From the NCBI GenBank assembly GCA_021323945.1, contig JAJPKA010000002.1:62001-126000 (forward strand): 64,000 bases of DNA, in the 5' to 3' direction. This document shows positions 8,664 through 16,829 of the stretch, piece by piece. The DNA is from Pseudomonadota bacterium. GTDB taxonomy: Bacteria; Desulfobacterota; Binatia; Binatales; Binataceae. The first letter of the stretch is position 1. The number at the start of each line of letters is the position of its first letter. The position numbers and the translations under genes are program-made. Below the pieces are notes generated by a model that had not been told where the DNA came from, did not search any database, and was given only the letters and a program-made list of their open reading frames with translations.

Positions 8664-9194
8664 CTATGCACTTTTTTTGCGCCGACTTGATTGTCGTCTG
8701 GCACCACGATTTCTCAGGCTGGCCGCGCGGCGGTTAAAACCGGCCCGGGAGGAATAGCATACGTGCAGGGATTTGATTCGGGATCGCGGAGACCTGGCTG
8801 ACACGAATCGAGTCCGCCGCATCCCCGTCCTCAAGCCTCGCACCATCCGGAAGGTGAAGGCATCCGCTTTGCGCTCGGCATCGCACCAAAACACATAATG
8901 GGCCAGCTCGTGATAGACTGTCTGCACCCACATTCGCTCGCTGCGGTAAACTCGGCCGCGCTTCCAATTTTCTGGATGTATGAGATGGATTCGACCATCC
9001 TCGAAGGTCCGGCCGGCCGTTCGACCCGAATCGATATACTCAAACCAGTGAATTTTGGGCCTTTTAACGCCGTAAAAGCGGCAAAAATCGGAAATAGCTT
9101 CTCGAAAAATTGATTCCCGATGAGTCTGGAAATATTCGGTGAGTTTGCGGTCAATCTCACGACGCTGCCCGAGAGGTGGAACCAGCATGCGCAC
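8664..9194 (-). CDS. putative zinc metallopeptidase with HExxH motif (SprT/M78-like)
   Basis: A 176-residue protein with a zincin motif VYHELAHYV (about residues 93-101), followed by AERKADAF, which supplies a downstream Glu as in gluzincins such as ImmA/IrrE (M78) or SprT-like proteins. An N-terminal helical segment and the strand GRIHLIHPENW precede it. The last 50 residues are strongly basic and Ser/Arg-rich (ending RRQSSRRKKSA), which could bind nucleic acid. Start may be GTG 9194 or ATG 9188; both follow a GAGGAGAGAGAAG purine run. The family assignment rests on the motif alone, and the substrate is unknown. Confidence 0.6.
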   Translation of the reverse strand: MRMLVPPLGQRREIDRKLTEYFQTHRESIFREAISDFCRFYGVKRPKIHWFEYIDSGRTAGRTFEDGRIHLIHPENWKRGRVYRSERMWVQTVYHELAHYVFWCDAERKADAFTFRMVRGLRTGMRRTRFVSARSPRSRIKSLHVCYSSRAGFNRRAASLRNRGARRQSSRRKKSA

Positions 9195-9521
9195 GGACTT
9201 CTCTCTCCTCGTCGAAATGATAGAAATACGATTGAATCATAGTCAAATGCACCATCGATATAGGTCAGAGCCGGCCCGTTTTAGGGAGTCGACGCAAGCT
9301 TCTGGCCGATTCTCACTCTCGACTCGGCCGATCCCCTTTAACTTTATCGCGATGAAGTCTAATTAATTTCGTACTAGTAGCGCTATTTTAATTACATTTG
9401 CTCTAGGGTCCTGGCTTGGCCCGAATGTTCGTGGAGTAATGGTAGCGAAACTGCAAACTGCAACAGGATCGATGCCTCAAAATCTTGAAACACTTAAGGG
9501 CTGTTAAGCTAAAAGCGACCA
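9195..9521. other. divergent intergenic region
   Basis: This AT-richer gap lies between the divergent metallopeptidase-like gene and ispG. It contains the minus-strand promoter listed separately. For ispG only a weak candidate is visible (TTGAAA at 9485-9490 with a poor -10), and no clear Shine-Dalgarno precedes its ATG. No gene or RNA was recognised. Confidence 0.5.
9217..9246 (-). promoter_or_regulatory. sigma-70-type promoter for the metallopeptidase-like gene
   Basis: On the minus strand TTGACT (9246-9241) and TATCAT (9222-9217) are separated by 18 bases, each matching five of six consensus positions. Transcription would start near 9210, about 16-20 bases before the start codon. Confidence 0.5.
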
Positions 9522-10664
9522 ATGGACAGTGCTAAACGTCATACGCGCAAAATCCGAGTCGGCACCTTGGAACTCGGTGGGGACGCCCCGATTGTGGTCC
9601 AGTCAATGTGTGCCACCCGAACCATCGATATCGACGCGACGGTTTCTCAAGCTCACCAATTGTCTCATGCGGGAGCCGGAATAGTCCGAGTTGCTGTCGA
9701 CAACGAAAGGGAAATCGAGGCACTCAAAGAAATTCGCCGTCAAACAAAAGGGATAAACCTCTCAGTCGATCTCCAGGAGAATTATCGGATAGCCGATAAA
9801 GTCGCCCCTTATGTCGACAAGATCCGTTACAATCCCGGTCATCTGCATCACATTGAAAGAGCGAAGCCAATCCCCCAAAAGGTAAAATGGCTGGTCGATG
9901 TAGCGCGAGATCACGATATCGCCATTAGGATCGGGGTCAATTGCGGCTCTGTTGCCCCTTCTTTTCTCCAAAAGTTCGCTGGTGACCAGCTCGCTGCCCT
10001 GGTTGAGTCTGCCGTATATCACTGCGAATTGATGGACGAATTCGGCTTTGACCGTTTTGCCGTTTCGCTCAAAGATTCAGACCCGGCCAAGGTTATTTCG
10101 GCGAATCTTCAGTTCAGTCGCCGACGACCCGAAGTCCCCCTCCACCTTGGTGTCACGGAGGCGGGATTGCCCCCTGACGGCATTATCAAGTCCCGTATTG
10201 CGTTCGAAAAACTTCTCTCGCAAGGCATCGGTGACACGATCCGCGTATCCCTGACTCTCCCAAATGAACGCAAACACGAAGAAGTTCAAGTTGGCCATCA
10301 AATTATCAGGGATGTGGCCGCCGGGCGCTTCATTTCAGTACCCGACTTCGGCTCAGGCTTGAACATCATTTCCTGCCCATCCTGTTCTCGGGTCGAGAAT
10401 GAACGGTTTGTCGAACTAGCCGAACAAGTCAAAGAAATAACCGCATACGCATCCAGGCACCGTATAACGATTGCGGTTATGGGTTGCCGGGTCAACGGAC
10501 CGGGCGAAACCGATGACGCTGACCTTGGTTTGTGGTGCGGCCCGACTACTGTCAACCTCAAGAAAAAAAGCCATAAGATTGGCACCTTTAGATACGAAGA
10601 GGTCCTCCCTCGCTTGAAGCTCGAAGTGGACAAACTGATCGCCGAACAGCAGGCATCAGGCTAA
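9522..10664 (+). CDS. ispG: 4-hydroxy-3-methylbut-2-enyl-diphosphate synthase
   Basis: Penultimate enzyme of the MEP isoprenoid pathway, converting MEcPP to HMBPP with a [4Fe-4S] cluster. The TIM-barrel half starts with [19 protein letters not shown], and the barrel carries YNPGH and GVNCGS. The C-terminal cluster domain has the paired cysteines in IISCPSC and the third in [12 protein letters not shown], followed by the ending segment of the family. Length (380 aa) is that of the short bacterial form. It sits alone between divergent and unrelated genes. It supplies isoprenyl chains for quinones and the undecaprenyl carrier, consistent with the menA-like gene at 34.6 kb. Confidence 0.96.
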   Translation: MDSAKRHTRKIRVGTLELGGDAPIVVQSMCATRTIDIDATVSQAHQLSHAGAGIVRVAVDNEREIEALKEIRRQTKGINLSVDLQENYRIADKVAPYVDKIRYNPGHLHHIERAKPIPQKVKWLVDVARDHDIAIRIGVNCGSVAPSFLQKFAGDQLAALVESAVYHCELMDEFGFDRFAVSLKDSDPAKVISANLQFSRRRPEVPLHLGVTEAGLPPDGIIKSRIAFEKLLSQGIGDTIRVSLTLPNERKHEEVQVGHQIIRDVAAGRFISVPDFGSGLNIISCPSCSRVENERFVELAEQVKEITAYASRHRITIAVMGCRVNGPGETDDADLGLWCGPTTVNLKKKSHKIGTFRYEEVLPRLKLEVDKLIAEQQASG

Positions 10665-10764
10665 TGAGCCAGCCCCTCAAGTGGGCGGCTTGCATTCTGT
10701 GTAGACGGATGCTCCCTAACGAGAACTAGATAGTCAGTGTAATTTCCTGTAAAAATCCTACGCA

Positions 10765-11106
10765 ATGACAGAAGCGCGGTCAGAAAGGTTACGCTGGCGC
10801 ACCCCAAGGCAAAGCTTGTCGTTTTCTTTGGCCGTGCTTCTCCTTGTAGTGCAATGCTTCGCGAGTGCCCACCTGCATCCAAGACAATGCCGATCAGTTT
10901 ACGGCTCAGCTGTCACGGATCTGACCGATGGTGGTTGGTGCGCGCTTTGTTCTTTCCATCAGTACTCTCCCGCACTCTCGCCCAATGCACCCATTCTGGC
11001 TGTGGGAGCGGTTATCGGTTCAGTTGAACTCTATGCCGCTCAATCTTGGCCCTTATACGCGTTCAATTCGTATCTCTCAGGGCGATCTCCCCCGCTTGCC
11101 GTCTAG
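10765..11106 (+). CDS. small secreted or membrane protein with CxxC, upstream of the TonB receptor
   Basis: A 113-residue protein with an N-terminal hydrophobic segment (about 16-34, SLSFSLAVLLLVVQCFASA) followed by HLHP and later WCALCSFHQ, a CxxC-x-x-His pattern. It resembles, loosely, the short DUF2946-like proteins often encoded just before outer-membrane metal or heme receptors; that comparison is from memory. It precedes the TonB receptor by 107 bases on the same strand. The Cys/His pattern suggests metal binding or thiol chemistry in the periplasm, but no function is known. Confidence 0.55.
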   Translation: MTEARSERLRWRTPRQSLSFSLAVLLLVVQCFASAHLHPRQCRSVYGSAVTDLTDGGWCALCSFHQYSPALSPNAPILAVGAVIGSVELYAAQSWPLYAFNSYLSGRSPPLAV

Positions 11107-11213
11107 CGCCGACCAGATCCAACAGAAGACTCGATTGATAGCGCTCACGGTTGCGCGCGGCGGGTTCTGATTCACCGCCGTCTTGGCGATCGTGACCGCG
11201 GGGAGGCCGTAGC

Positions 11214-13640
11214 ATGAGAAGATCGAGCCTGCTCCTTGCGCTTTGTGTAGCTCATCTTTTTCTTAGCACACCCGCAAGTTCTGTTAGTTATGGCTCGCAA
11301 AAGGTAAATGGACGCGTGACTGATGCTCTGGGGCGGCCCGTGAGTGGCGCGGAGTTGGTGCTCCAGTATGAAGATGGACGAATAATTGCGCGTACCCGGA
11401 GCGGACCAAATGGTCTTTTCGAGTTTGCACATGTCCGCCCCGGCACTTACGCCATAGTCGTCAACAAACCCGGTTTTGAGACCGCCACGTCGATCGTGAC
11501 TGTGACGCCGACCGGCGCCAAACCGGTCGAGATCCCGATGGAGGCGCAGACGGCGCTCAACTTGCGAGTCGTCGCCAAGCGTCTCGACGTGGCCCGCAAT
11601 GGCCTTAGCGCAGAGACGGGAGGAAGCGTCTATCGCTTCAATCAAAAAGCCATTCAACAATTGCCCCAGGGCTCCAACACTCAAATGACTGACGTTTTAC
11701 TACAGGCCCCTGGGGTAGCCCAGGATTCTTACGGTGCGGTCCACATCCGCGGAGAGCACGCCAATATTCAGTACCGAATCAACGGAATTGAGCTGCCTGA
11801 AGGCGTGTCTACGGGATTTTCCGAAACTTTTAGCCCTCGCTTCGCTAAAAGCATCTCTCTGCTAGAAGGAGCGTTACCTGCACAATACGGGTACCACACG
11901 GCCGGCGTAGTTCAGATCCAAACCAAAAGTGGGGAAAGCTTAAGTGGTGGCGATACTGAAATGTATGGCGGCCAACGCGGCACCTTGCAGCCAAGTTTTG
12001 AATTAGGCGGTTCGAAGGGCAATCTGAATTACTACGCGACTGGCTATTACCTTCAGAATAATCGAGGGCTGGAGCCACCCACGCCCGGCCCGGAAGCTAT
12101 TCACGACTTTGCCACTATCGGCAATGGCTTTGCTTATTTGTCATACCTTCCGACTGCGACCAGTCGCATCAGCTTGATCAGCGGGTTTAATCTTGCGAAT
12201 TATCAGATCCCGGCCAACCCTGACCAATGTCCTGCTTTCAACCTGGCAGGAGTACCGAATACCTTCTTTTCGCGATGTCCCGCGATCGGTCCCGGTGGAG
12301 TGCCCAATTTTCCTTCAGCCAATATCCGCGAGACACAACTCGAGCAAAACTACTTCGGTGTTTTCGCCCTCCAGGGCCTGTTGGGCAAGGCGTTGGATTA
12401 CCAGATAGCTGCGTTCAGCCGATATTCCACTCTCTCGTTTCATCCCGATCAGAGGGGCGACTTGATCTACAACGGCGAAGCTTCTCGTATCTTTCGCAGC
12501 GATTGGGCGAACGGGCTTCAAGGCGATTTCGCTTATCGGGCATTTCCGCGGCACACCCTGCGTGCCGGTTATTATTTTCAGGGTGAACATGCGGAAATTG
12601 ACAACCACGCGCTGGTCTTTCCCGGAGGACCTGGTCGTCAGCGTAGCGATCAGCCGCACTCAATCGTTGACGACACCGGCTTAACCGCCTGGCTCTACGG
12701 CATATACATACAGGATGAATGGAAACCGCTTGCCAGATTGACTATCGACTACGGCGCGCGATTCGATCTTTACGACGGCCTCACTCGTTCGGACCAGGTC
12801 AGTCCCCGCGTCGCAGCCATTTATCAACTGTTCGATACGACAGCGCTCCACGCGGCCTACGCGCGCTACTTTACGCCGCCACCCTTGGAAACAGTTTCTG
12901 CTGAGAGTGTGTACAGATTCGTCGGTACCTCGGCGCAACCGACGGTGCTCACAAATTCAAATATCTCACCCGAGCGCTCTCATTACTTTGACGCTGGAAT
13001 TACCCAAAGTCTTCCCCTGGGACTTAAGGTTGATGTGGATAGCTACTACAAGAAGTCGCGTGACTTGCTCGATGAAGGTCAGTTCGGTCCAGCTTTGATC
13101 TTTATTCCGTTCAACTATGACAAGGGTCGTCAATACGGCGTCGAATTCAGCGCCTCACTCACTCACGAAAGGCTGACCGTTTATACCAATTTTGCTTACG
13201 CGGTCGCTCAAGGTATTGACATCGTTTCAAGTCAATTTCTCTTCAATCCAGCTGAGTTGTCTTACATCAAGACTCATTATGTATTTCTCGATCATGATCA
13301 GACTTTCTCTGCCAGTTGGGGTATTGCTTATAATTATCGAGACTTCTTGTTTACGCTCGATGGCCTTTATGGCAGCGGCTTGCGCACTGGCTTGGCCAAC
13401 ACCGGTAATCAACCCTTCTATGTTCAGTTTGATGTTGGGATCGTTAAACGCGTGGTACTCCCGGAAGTAGGCCAACTGGAGGCGCGAATCGCCGTTATAA
13501 ATTTGGGGGACTGGATATATCAGCTTCGTAGCGGTTCCGGGATTGGGGTCTTTGCTCCGCAGTATGGACCGCGGCGGTCATTCCTGGGTGGAGTAAAGTG
13601 GTTCTTGCCATGGTCCAGATCCAGTGCCGTCACCCAATGA
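11214..13640 (+). CDS. TonB-dependent outer-membrane receptor with N-terminal carboxypeptidase-regulatory-like domain
   Basis: Outer-membrane receptor of 808 aa that would import a ligand using TonB energy. In order: signal peptide (about 1-27), a carboxypeptidase-regulatory-like beta-sandwich (about 30-105, NGRVTDALGRPVSGAELVL and RPGTYAIVV), a plug (about 140-240, LPQGSNTQMTDVLLQAPGV and the VHIRGEH strand), then a beta-barrel with alternating aromatic strands ending SFLGGVKWFLPW. GGGGAGGCCGTAGC precedes the ATG. The ligand is not evident; the extra domain is common in receptors for larger substrates. The three following genes encode a dedicated energising complex, so the four form one functional unit. 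Confidence 0.9.
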   Translation: MRRSSLLLALCVAHLFLSTPASSVSYGSQKVNGRVTDALGRPVSGAELVLQYEDGRIIARTRSGPNGLFEFAHVRPGTYAIVVNKPGFETATSIVTVTPTGAKPVEIPMEAQTALNLRVVAKRLDVARNGLSAETGGSVYRFNQKAIQQLPQGSNTQMTDVLLQAPGVAQDSYGAVHIRGEHANIQYRINGIELPEGVSTGFSETFSPRFAKSISLLEGALPAQYGYHTAGVVQIQTKSGESLSGGDTEMYGGQRGTLQPSFELGGSKGNLNYYATGYYLQNNRGLEPPTPGPEAIHDFATIGNGFAYLSYLPTATSRISLISGFNLANYQIPANPDQCPAFNLAGVPNTFFSRCPAIGPGGVPNFPSANIRETQLEQNYFGVFALQGLLGKALDYQIAAFSRYSTLSFHPDQRGDLIYNGEASRIFRSDWANGLQGDFAYRAFPRHTLRAGYYFQGEHAEIDNHALVFPGGPGRQRSDQPHSIVDDTGLTAWLYGIYIQDEWKPLARLTIDYGARFDLYDGLTRSDQVSPRVAAIYQLFDTTALHAAYARYFTPPPLETVSAESVYRFVGTSAQPTVLTNSNISPERSHYFDAGITQSLPLGLKVDVDSYYKKSRDLLDEGQFGPALIFIPFNYDKGRQYGVEFSASLTHERLTVYTNFAYAVAQGIDIVSSQFLFNPAELSYIKTHYVFLDHDQTFSASWGIAYNYRDFLFTLDGLYGSGLRTGLANTGNQPFYVQFDVGIVKRVVLPEVGQLEARIAVINLGDWIYQLRSGSGIGVFAPQYGPRRSFLGGVKWFLPWSRSSAVTQ

Positions 13641-13693
13641 TCGACTAATAATTCCAAAGTTCCGAAAATCGCACCTATCGAGGTTTTGAGGTT

Positions 13694-14371
13694 ATGCAGG
13701 AATTAACTGCAGCGTGGGTGGCACTCAAGCTGGGTGGCGCGATGGTGTACCCCCTCCTCATTGTTGGAGGACTAGCCTTGATCATCATTGTTGATCGCGC
13801 TGCCGTCTACATGTCGATCTTGCACTTGCCTAAAACTCTTACGAACCTGATCGAGGCACGCGACTTTTCATGGACCGAATTGGAAGCTGGAATGCTCAAA
13901 CTTCGCCCAAACAACGCCTATCGGCGCTTTCTAGGAGCCATTGCCCAAAATCGAAACCAACCGGCGTGGTGGGTGGAATCGCGTGCCGGTGATGAGGCGG
14001 CTTCGATTGAAGGAAGTCTCAACCGCGGGTTGTGGGTGCTCGAAACAGTGGTGACCGGTGCTCCGCTGATGGGGCTCCTGGGTACAATTACTGGAATGAT
14101 GCAGGCGTTTAGGGTAATCGGCGCCTCCAGCCTGGTCGCTCCCACTCAAGTCACCGCCGGCGTCGCGCAAGCTCTCATCGCAACTGCCCTCGGACTCTTA
14201 ATTGCAATTTTTGCCCTATTCGCATTTAACTTCTTTGCTCGGGCGCAGTCTCGAGCTCTCGACCGAATGGAGCGCCTGGGCTCACGACTAATCGACCATC
14301 TGAGGCTTGATCAACAAGGGTTAGAAGAAAAGCTCACGCGGATTAGTGTGGCCGTCGGGGGAGCCAGCTGA
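13694..14371 (+). CDS. exbB: ExbB/TolQ/MotA-family proton channel
   Basis: Inner-membrane proton channel subunit that energises TonB. Three membrane segments are visible: near 15-35 (YPLLIVGGLALIIIVDRA), near 115-140 (VVTGAPLMGLLGTITGMMQAF, the conserved family stretch) and near 155-185. Length 225 aa is normal. GAGGTT lies shortly before the ATG. It stands 53 bases after the TonB receptor and 3 bases before exbD. TolQ is the alternative, but the adjacent receptor and tonB favour ExbB. Confidence 0.9.
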   Translation: MQELTAAWVALKLGGAMVYPLLIVGGLALIIIVDRAAVYMSILHLPKTLTNLIEARDFSWTELEAGMLKLRPNNAYRRFLGAIAQNRNQPAWWVESRAGDEAASIEGSLNRGLWVLETVVTGAPLMGLLGTITGMMQAFRVIGASSLVAPTQVTAGVAQALIATALGLLIAIFALFAFNFFARAQSRALDRMERLGSRLIDHLRLDQQGLEEKLTRISVAVGGAS

Positions 14372-14374
14372 GAT

Positions 14375-14776
14375 ATGAAGTTACCTAGAGCTCGAGTTCA
14401 CAAACGGGGCCGCGTCGAAATTATTCCAATGATCGATGTGATGTTCTTCCTGCTGGTGACTTTCATGCTCGCGTCTCTGTCCATGCAAAGCCTGAACTCG
14501 ATCGCGGTTAACCTGCCCCAGGGCGACGCCCCCAATTTGGAACAGAAAGAACCAGTGACCCTCTCAGTCACGCGCGACGGAAAGATATTTCTGGACAAGA
14601 ACCCAACCACTCTGTCGGCAATTGCGTCTGCGCTGAGAACGATGCTCAATGAGCACGAATCCAGCGTTGTGGTTAATGCCGATAGTGCGGCTCCTGAAGG
14701 GGTGGTTGTCGAAGCGATGTTGCAGGCTCAACGCGCCGGAGTGAGCCATTTTCTCATCGCCGTAAAACGTGAGTAA
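14375..14776 (+). CDS. exbD: ExbD/TolR-family biopolymer transport protein
   Basis: Single-pass partner of ExbB. The membrane segment follows the basic start and reads IPMIDVMFFLLVTFMLASL, with the conserved protonatable Asp21. The periplasmic part (VTLSVTRDGKIFLDKNP and a C-terminal VEAMLQAQRAGVSHFLIAV) matches the ExbD/TolR fold. The gene starts three bases after exbB ends and is clearly in the same operon. Confidence 0.93.
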   Translation: MKLPRARVHKRGRVEIIPMIDVMFFLLVTFMLASLSMQSLNSIAVNLPQGDAPNLEQKEPVTLSVTRDGKIFLDKNPTTLSAIASALRTMLNEHESSVVVNADSAAPEGVVVEAMLQAQRAGVSHFLIAVKRE

Positions 14777-14787
14777 ACACTAGAGAC

Positions 14788-15525
14788 ATGACCTGGTCAT
14801 CTCATATTGACGATCCTCGATTGCGACTGGCCTGGGTCATTCCGTTCTCGCTGGTCTGTTGGCTGGTCATGCTGAATATCTTTGCCTGGATGCTGGCGAT
14901 CACCAAACCGCCACACCCGGCTGTAGCTCCGGCCGATGTACGTATTGTTGAGTTACCTATCAGCGCCGGACCGAGGCACGCTGCTACACCTCACGGCACT
15001 GCCTCCACCCTCAAGCCCAAGTTTCCGTCTCTTCGAGTCAAGCCGCGCCTCCGAAGTGAAAGACTACTGGCCCCTTTGAAGCCACACCCTTTGCGGTCAA
15101 AAACACAAAACGCCCCCACGCCGTCACCACTCCAACCGTCGCCATCCGAAACAGCCAGAGTTTCCAACGGACTTCATCCTCCGGCTGGAGATCGGTCCTC
15201 GCATCTCTCTGCAGGGTCTACGGGAACCACACAAGAACTCAGCGGCGTCGGTACCGGCAGCAGCGGTGCCCGCGCCATCTATGCTCCACAACCAGTAATT
15301 CCGGATAGTCTTCGCGAAGAGGCTTTCCAGACCGTCGCCGTCGCCAGATTCAAGGTCGGCTACGACGGTAGAGTCGAGGTCACGCTGGTAACGCCGACGG
15401 AAAGTGTTCAGCTGAATGAGATATTACTCGACACCCTCAAACGTTGGCGCTTTTTCCCGGCGATGAAGTCCGGGGTTGCTGTCGATTCCCAGTTCGATCT
15501 CCGGATCCCTATTTCGGTGGAATGA
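14788..15525 (+). CDS. tonB: TonB-like energy transducer
   Basis: Transmits the ExbB/ExbD proton-motive signal to the outer-membrane receptor. It has one membrane anchor (about 14-35), a Pro/Ser/Lys-rich periplasmic spacer (about 50-150) and a C-terminal TonB domain (about 165-245) with EAFQTVAVARFKVGYDGRVEV and the LKRWRFFPAMKSG strand typical of TonB C-domains. Length 245 aa is usual. It is the last gene of the receptor-exbB-exbD-tonB set and ends convergently with the arsC-like gene. Confidence 0.9.
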   Translation: MTWSSHIDDPRLRLAWVIPFSLVCWLVMLNIFAWMLAITKPPHPAVAPADVRIVELPISAGPRHAATPHGTASTLKPKFPSLRVKPRLRSERLLAPLKPHPLRSKTQNAPTPSPLQPSPSETARVSNGLHPPAGDRSSHLSAGSTGTTQELSGVGTGSSGARAIYAPQPVIPDSLREEAFQTVAVARFKVGYDGRVEVTLVTPTESVQLNEILLDTLKRWRFFPAMKSGVAVDSQFDLRIPISVE

Positions 15526-15531
15526 GTAGAT

Positions 15532-15556
15532 GCTCGTCCGTACTTCGAGTACGAGC
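15532..15556. terminator. hairpin between convergent tonB and arsC-like genes
   Basis: GTACT-TCG-AGTAC forms a tight hairpin, extended by GCTC/GAGC with an unpaired GTCC on one side. No U-run follows on either strand, so it may be a weak bidirectional terminator or an RNA-stabilising hairpin. Confidence 0.35.
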
Positions 15557-15591
15557 CAACCTCGCGTTAGATATTACGCCAAACCTCGCCG

Positions 15592-15951
15592 TTACCGATT
15601 TCCGCCGAAAAGTTCTCGTAGTTGTTCGCGATTGAAACCAGCGATCACTCTGCGGCCTGCAATGATTAACGGGCGCTTGATGAGGTTGGGTTCCTGCGCC
15701 ATGAGCTTTAACGCCTGCTCATGGCTCAATTTCTTCCCTTGCAACTTCATGTTCTTAAAGGCAGGACTCTTGGGATTGATATACTCACGCGCGTCTGCCC
15801 CTTTAAAGAGCTCTTCGAGTTCCGCCAGGGAAAGGGGCTGTTTAGCGTAATCACGCTCCTCCAGCTCGACTCCCAATTCGTTACGCAGGAAACCTCTTGC
15901 GTTGCGACAAGTAGTTCAGGTGGATTTCCACAGAAAGCGCGCTTTCTTCAT
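15592..15951 (-). CDS. ArsC/Spx-family thiol oxidoreductase with in-frame UGA at the catalytic Cys (candidate selenoprotein)
   Basis: Read from ATG 15951 the gene encodes a full-length 119-residue ArsC-family protein (COG1393 type) if the UGA at 15918-15916 (codon 12) is decoded: FLWKST[U]TTCRNARGFL. Family members have Cys at this exact place (CxxC in Spx-like proteins, Cys12 in E. coli ArsC), so the UGA replaces the nucleophile and leaves a UxxC motif. The rest is intact, with NLIKRPLIIAGRRVIAGFNREQL near the end. Without decoding, only a fragment from TTG 15876 could be made. A SECIS-like hairpin follows the UGA. A nonsense-mutated pseudogene (TGC or TGT to TGA) is the alternative. No Shine-Dalgarno is visible before the ATG. 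No selA, selB, selC or selD is in the window. Substrate could be arsenate or a protein thiol. Confidence 0.7.
15878..15907 (-). promoter_or_regulatory. candidate bacterial SECIS element
   Basis: Within the arsC-like reading frame, downstream of the UGA, the RNA can form a stem-loop. The outer part pairs UCG with CGA, then a 2x2 internal loop, then ACGCA with UGCGU, one A/C mismatch, GA with UC, and a GGUU apical loop at 15894-15891. The loop starts 22 nt after the UGA and has G in its first two positions. From general knowledge, bacterial SECIS hairpins have such a G and place their loop about 16-37 nt from the UGA. Found by hand folding; energy not computed. Confidence 0.55.
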
Positions 15952-15966
15952 ACTGTAATATAACGC

Positions 15967-15978
15967 TCCGACGTCGGA
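15967..15978. promoter_or_regulatory. 12-bp perfect palindrome upstream of the arsC-like gene
   Basis: TCCGACGTCGGA is perfectly self-complementary and lies 16 bases before the arsC-like start codon. Immediately downstream on the minus strand is TATATT (15962-15957), a possible -10 box, which would place transcription start almost at the ATG (leaderless). The palindrome would overlap the promoter and could be an operator; no regulator is identified. Confidence 0.35.
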
Positions 15979-16060
15979 TTTCCCTAAATATTCGACTTTG
16001 GCTCGTTAGAGCCACAAACGATAAGGCATTCGCCCCCGATCCCAGAGGGCCTCGCTCGCA

Positions 16061-16744
16061 CTACTCTATGCTCGTATCGGTTAACCAGGACTTCTTTGGC
16101 GAGCTTACTTGGGAATCACTATTGTAACTGTAACCGCCATCTTTGGCCGAGCCTTGCGATGACTTTCCCGAAGGGCTCTTTCTTACGAATCCAGTACCGG
16201 GGTCCATTGGACGGACAGCGCTGGAATTGTCCACGCTCCCGGCACCTGCTGCCGGCACCACATCCGCAGAGGTAGTTAGCTTTGAAGAGGAAGCCCCGAT
16301 GCCATTCGACGTATCGTTCGACGCCTGCCACGCGCCGGTTTGCGCACCGGGTGACTGTATCGGAGTGCTCGGACCGCTAAAATAGATTGGCTTCTTCCCG
16401 GTTATCATATCAGGCGTGAGAACATAGTCACCGCCAAGCGAACTTCGCCAAATGCTGTTAGCCACCTGGGTATTGCCACCTGTCAGCGCGTAGCCCGCGG
16501 CGCCGCCCAACCCTCCGAGAATGCCATAAGCAAGCTTCACCGGGACGTAGATCAGATTACCTACGACTGCGCCGGCACCGAGCCCAACTCCCTTCCAATT
16601 GACACCACCATCGGGAGGCTGGACCACCTGTGACTGATTCGCTGTTGATGAATTATTCAGGTCCTGCGCCGCGGCACTATTACCCACCAGCAAAGTAGCC
16701 AGCAGCGCACCCATTAGCCAAGGTCTTTTGTTATTCGCGCTCAT
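16061..16744 (-). CDS. secreted Gly/Ser-rich protein of unknown function
   Basis: A signal peptide (about residues 1-26, ending NSAAAQ) is followed by a mature protein with a Gly-rich, weakly hydrophobic stretch (GVGLGAGAVVGNLIYVPVKLAYGILGGLGGAAGYALTGG split over about 50-95) that could form a membrane hairpin, then SLGGDYVLTPDMITGKKPIYF, then a low-complexity Ser/Gly/Pro tail. GGAGG lies 4 bases before ATG 16744; GTG 16765 is an alternative start. I have the impression that the central segment recurs in deltaproteobacteria-like genomes, but no characterised family comes to mind. Probably periplasmic or envelope-attached. Confidence 0.65.
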   Translation of the reverse strand: MSANNKRPWLMGALLATLLVGNSAAAQDLNNSSTANQSQVVQPPDGGVNWKGVGLGAGAVVGNLIYVPVKLAYGILGGLGGAAGYALTGGNTQVANSIWRSSLGGDYVLTPDMITGKKPIYFSGPSTPIQSPGAQTGAWQASNDTSNGIGASSSKLTTSADVVPAAGAGSVDNSSAVRPMDPGTGFVRKSPSGKSSQGSAKDGGYSYNSDSQVSSPKKSWLTDTSIE

Positions 16745-16829
16745 CATGCCTCCTGCATCCACCACCGTTTTGCGCTCCGCGAGCGCGCCTTCAAAACCCC
16801 TTTATTCTGTCAAACACCGGTAGCTCGCG

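Noticed and set aside
15592-15876. Stand-alone 94-residue protein starting at TTG
   Set aside because: It lacks the conserved N-terminal strand and active-site loop of the family, which are present just upstream in frame across the UGA.
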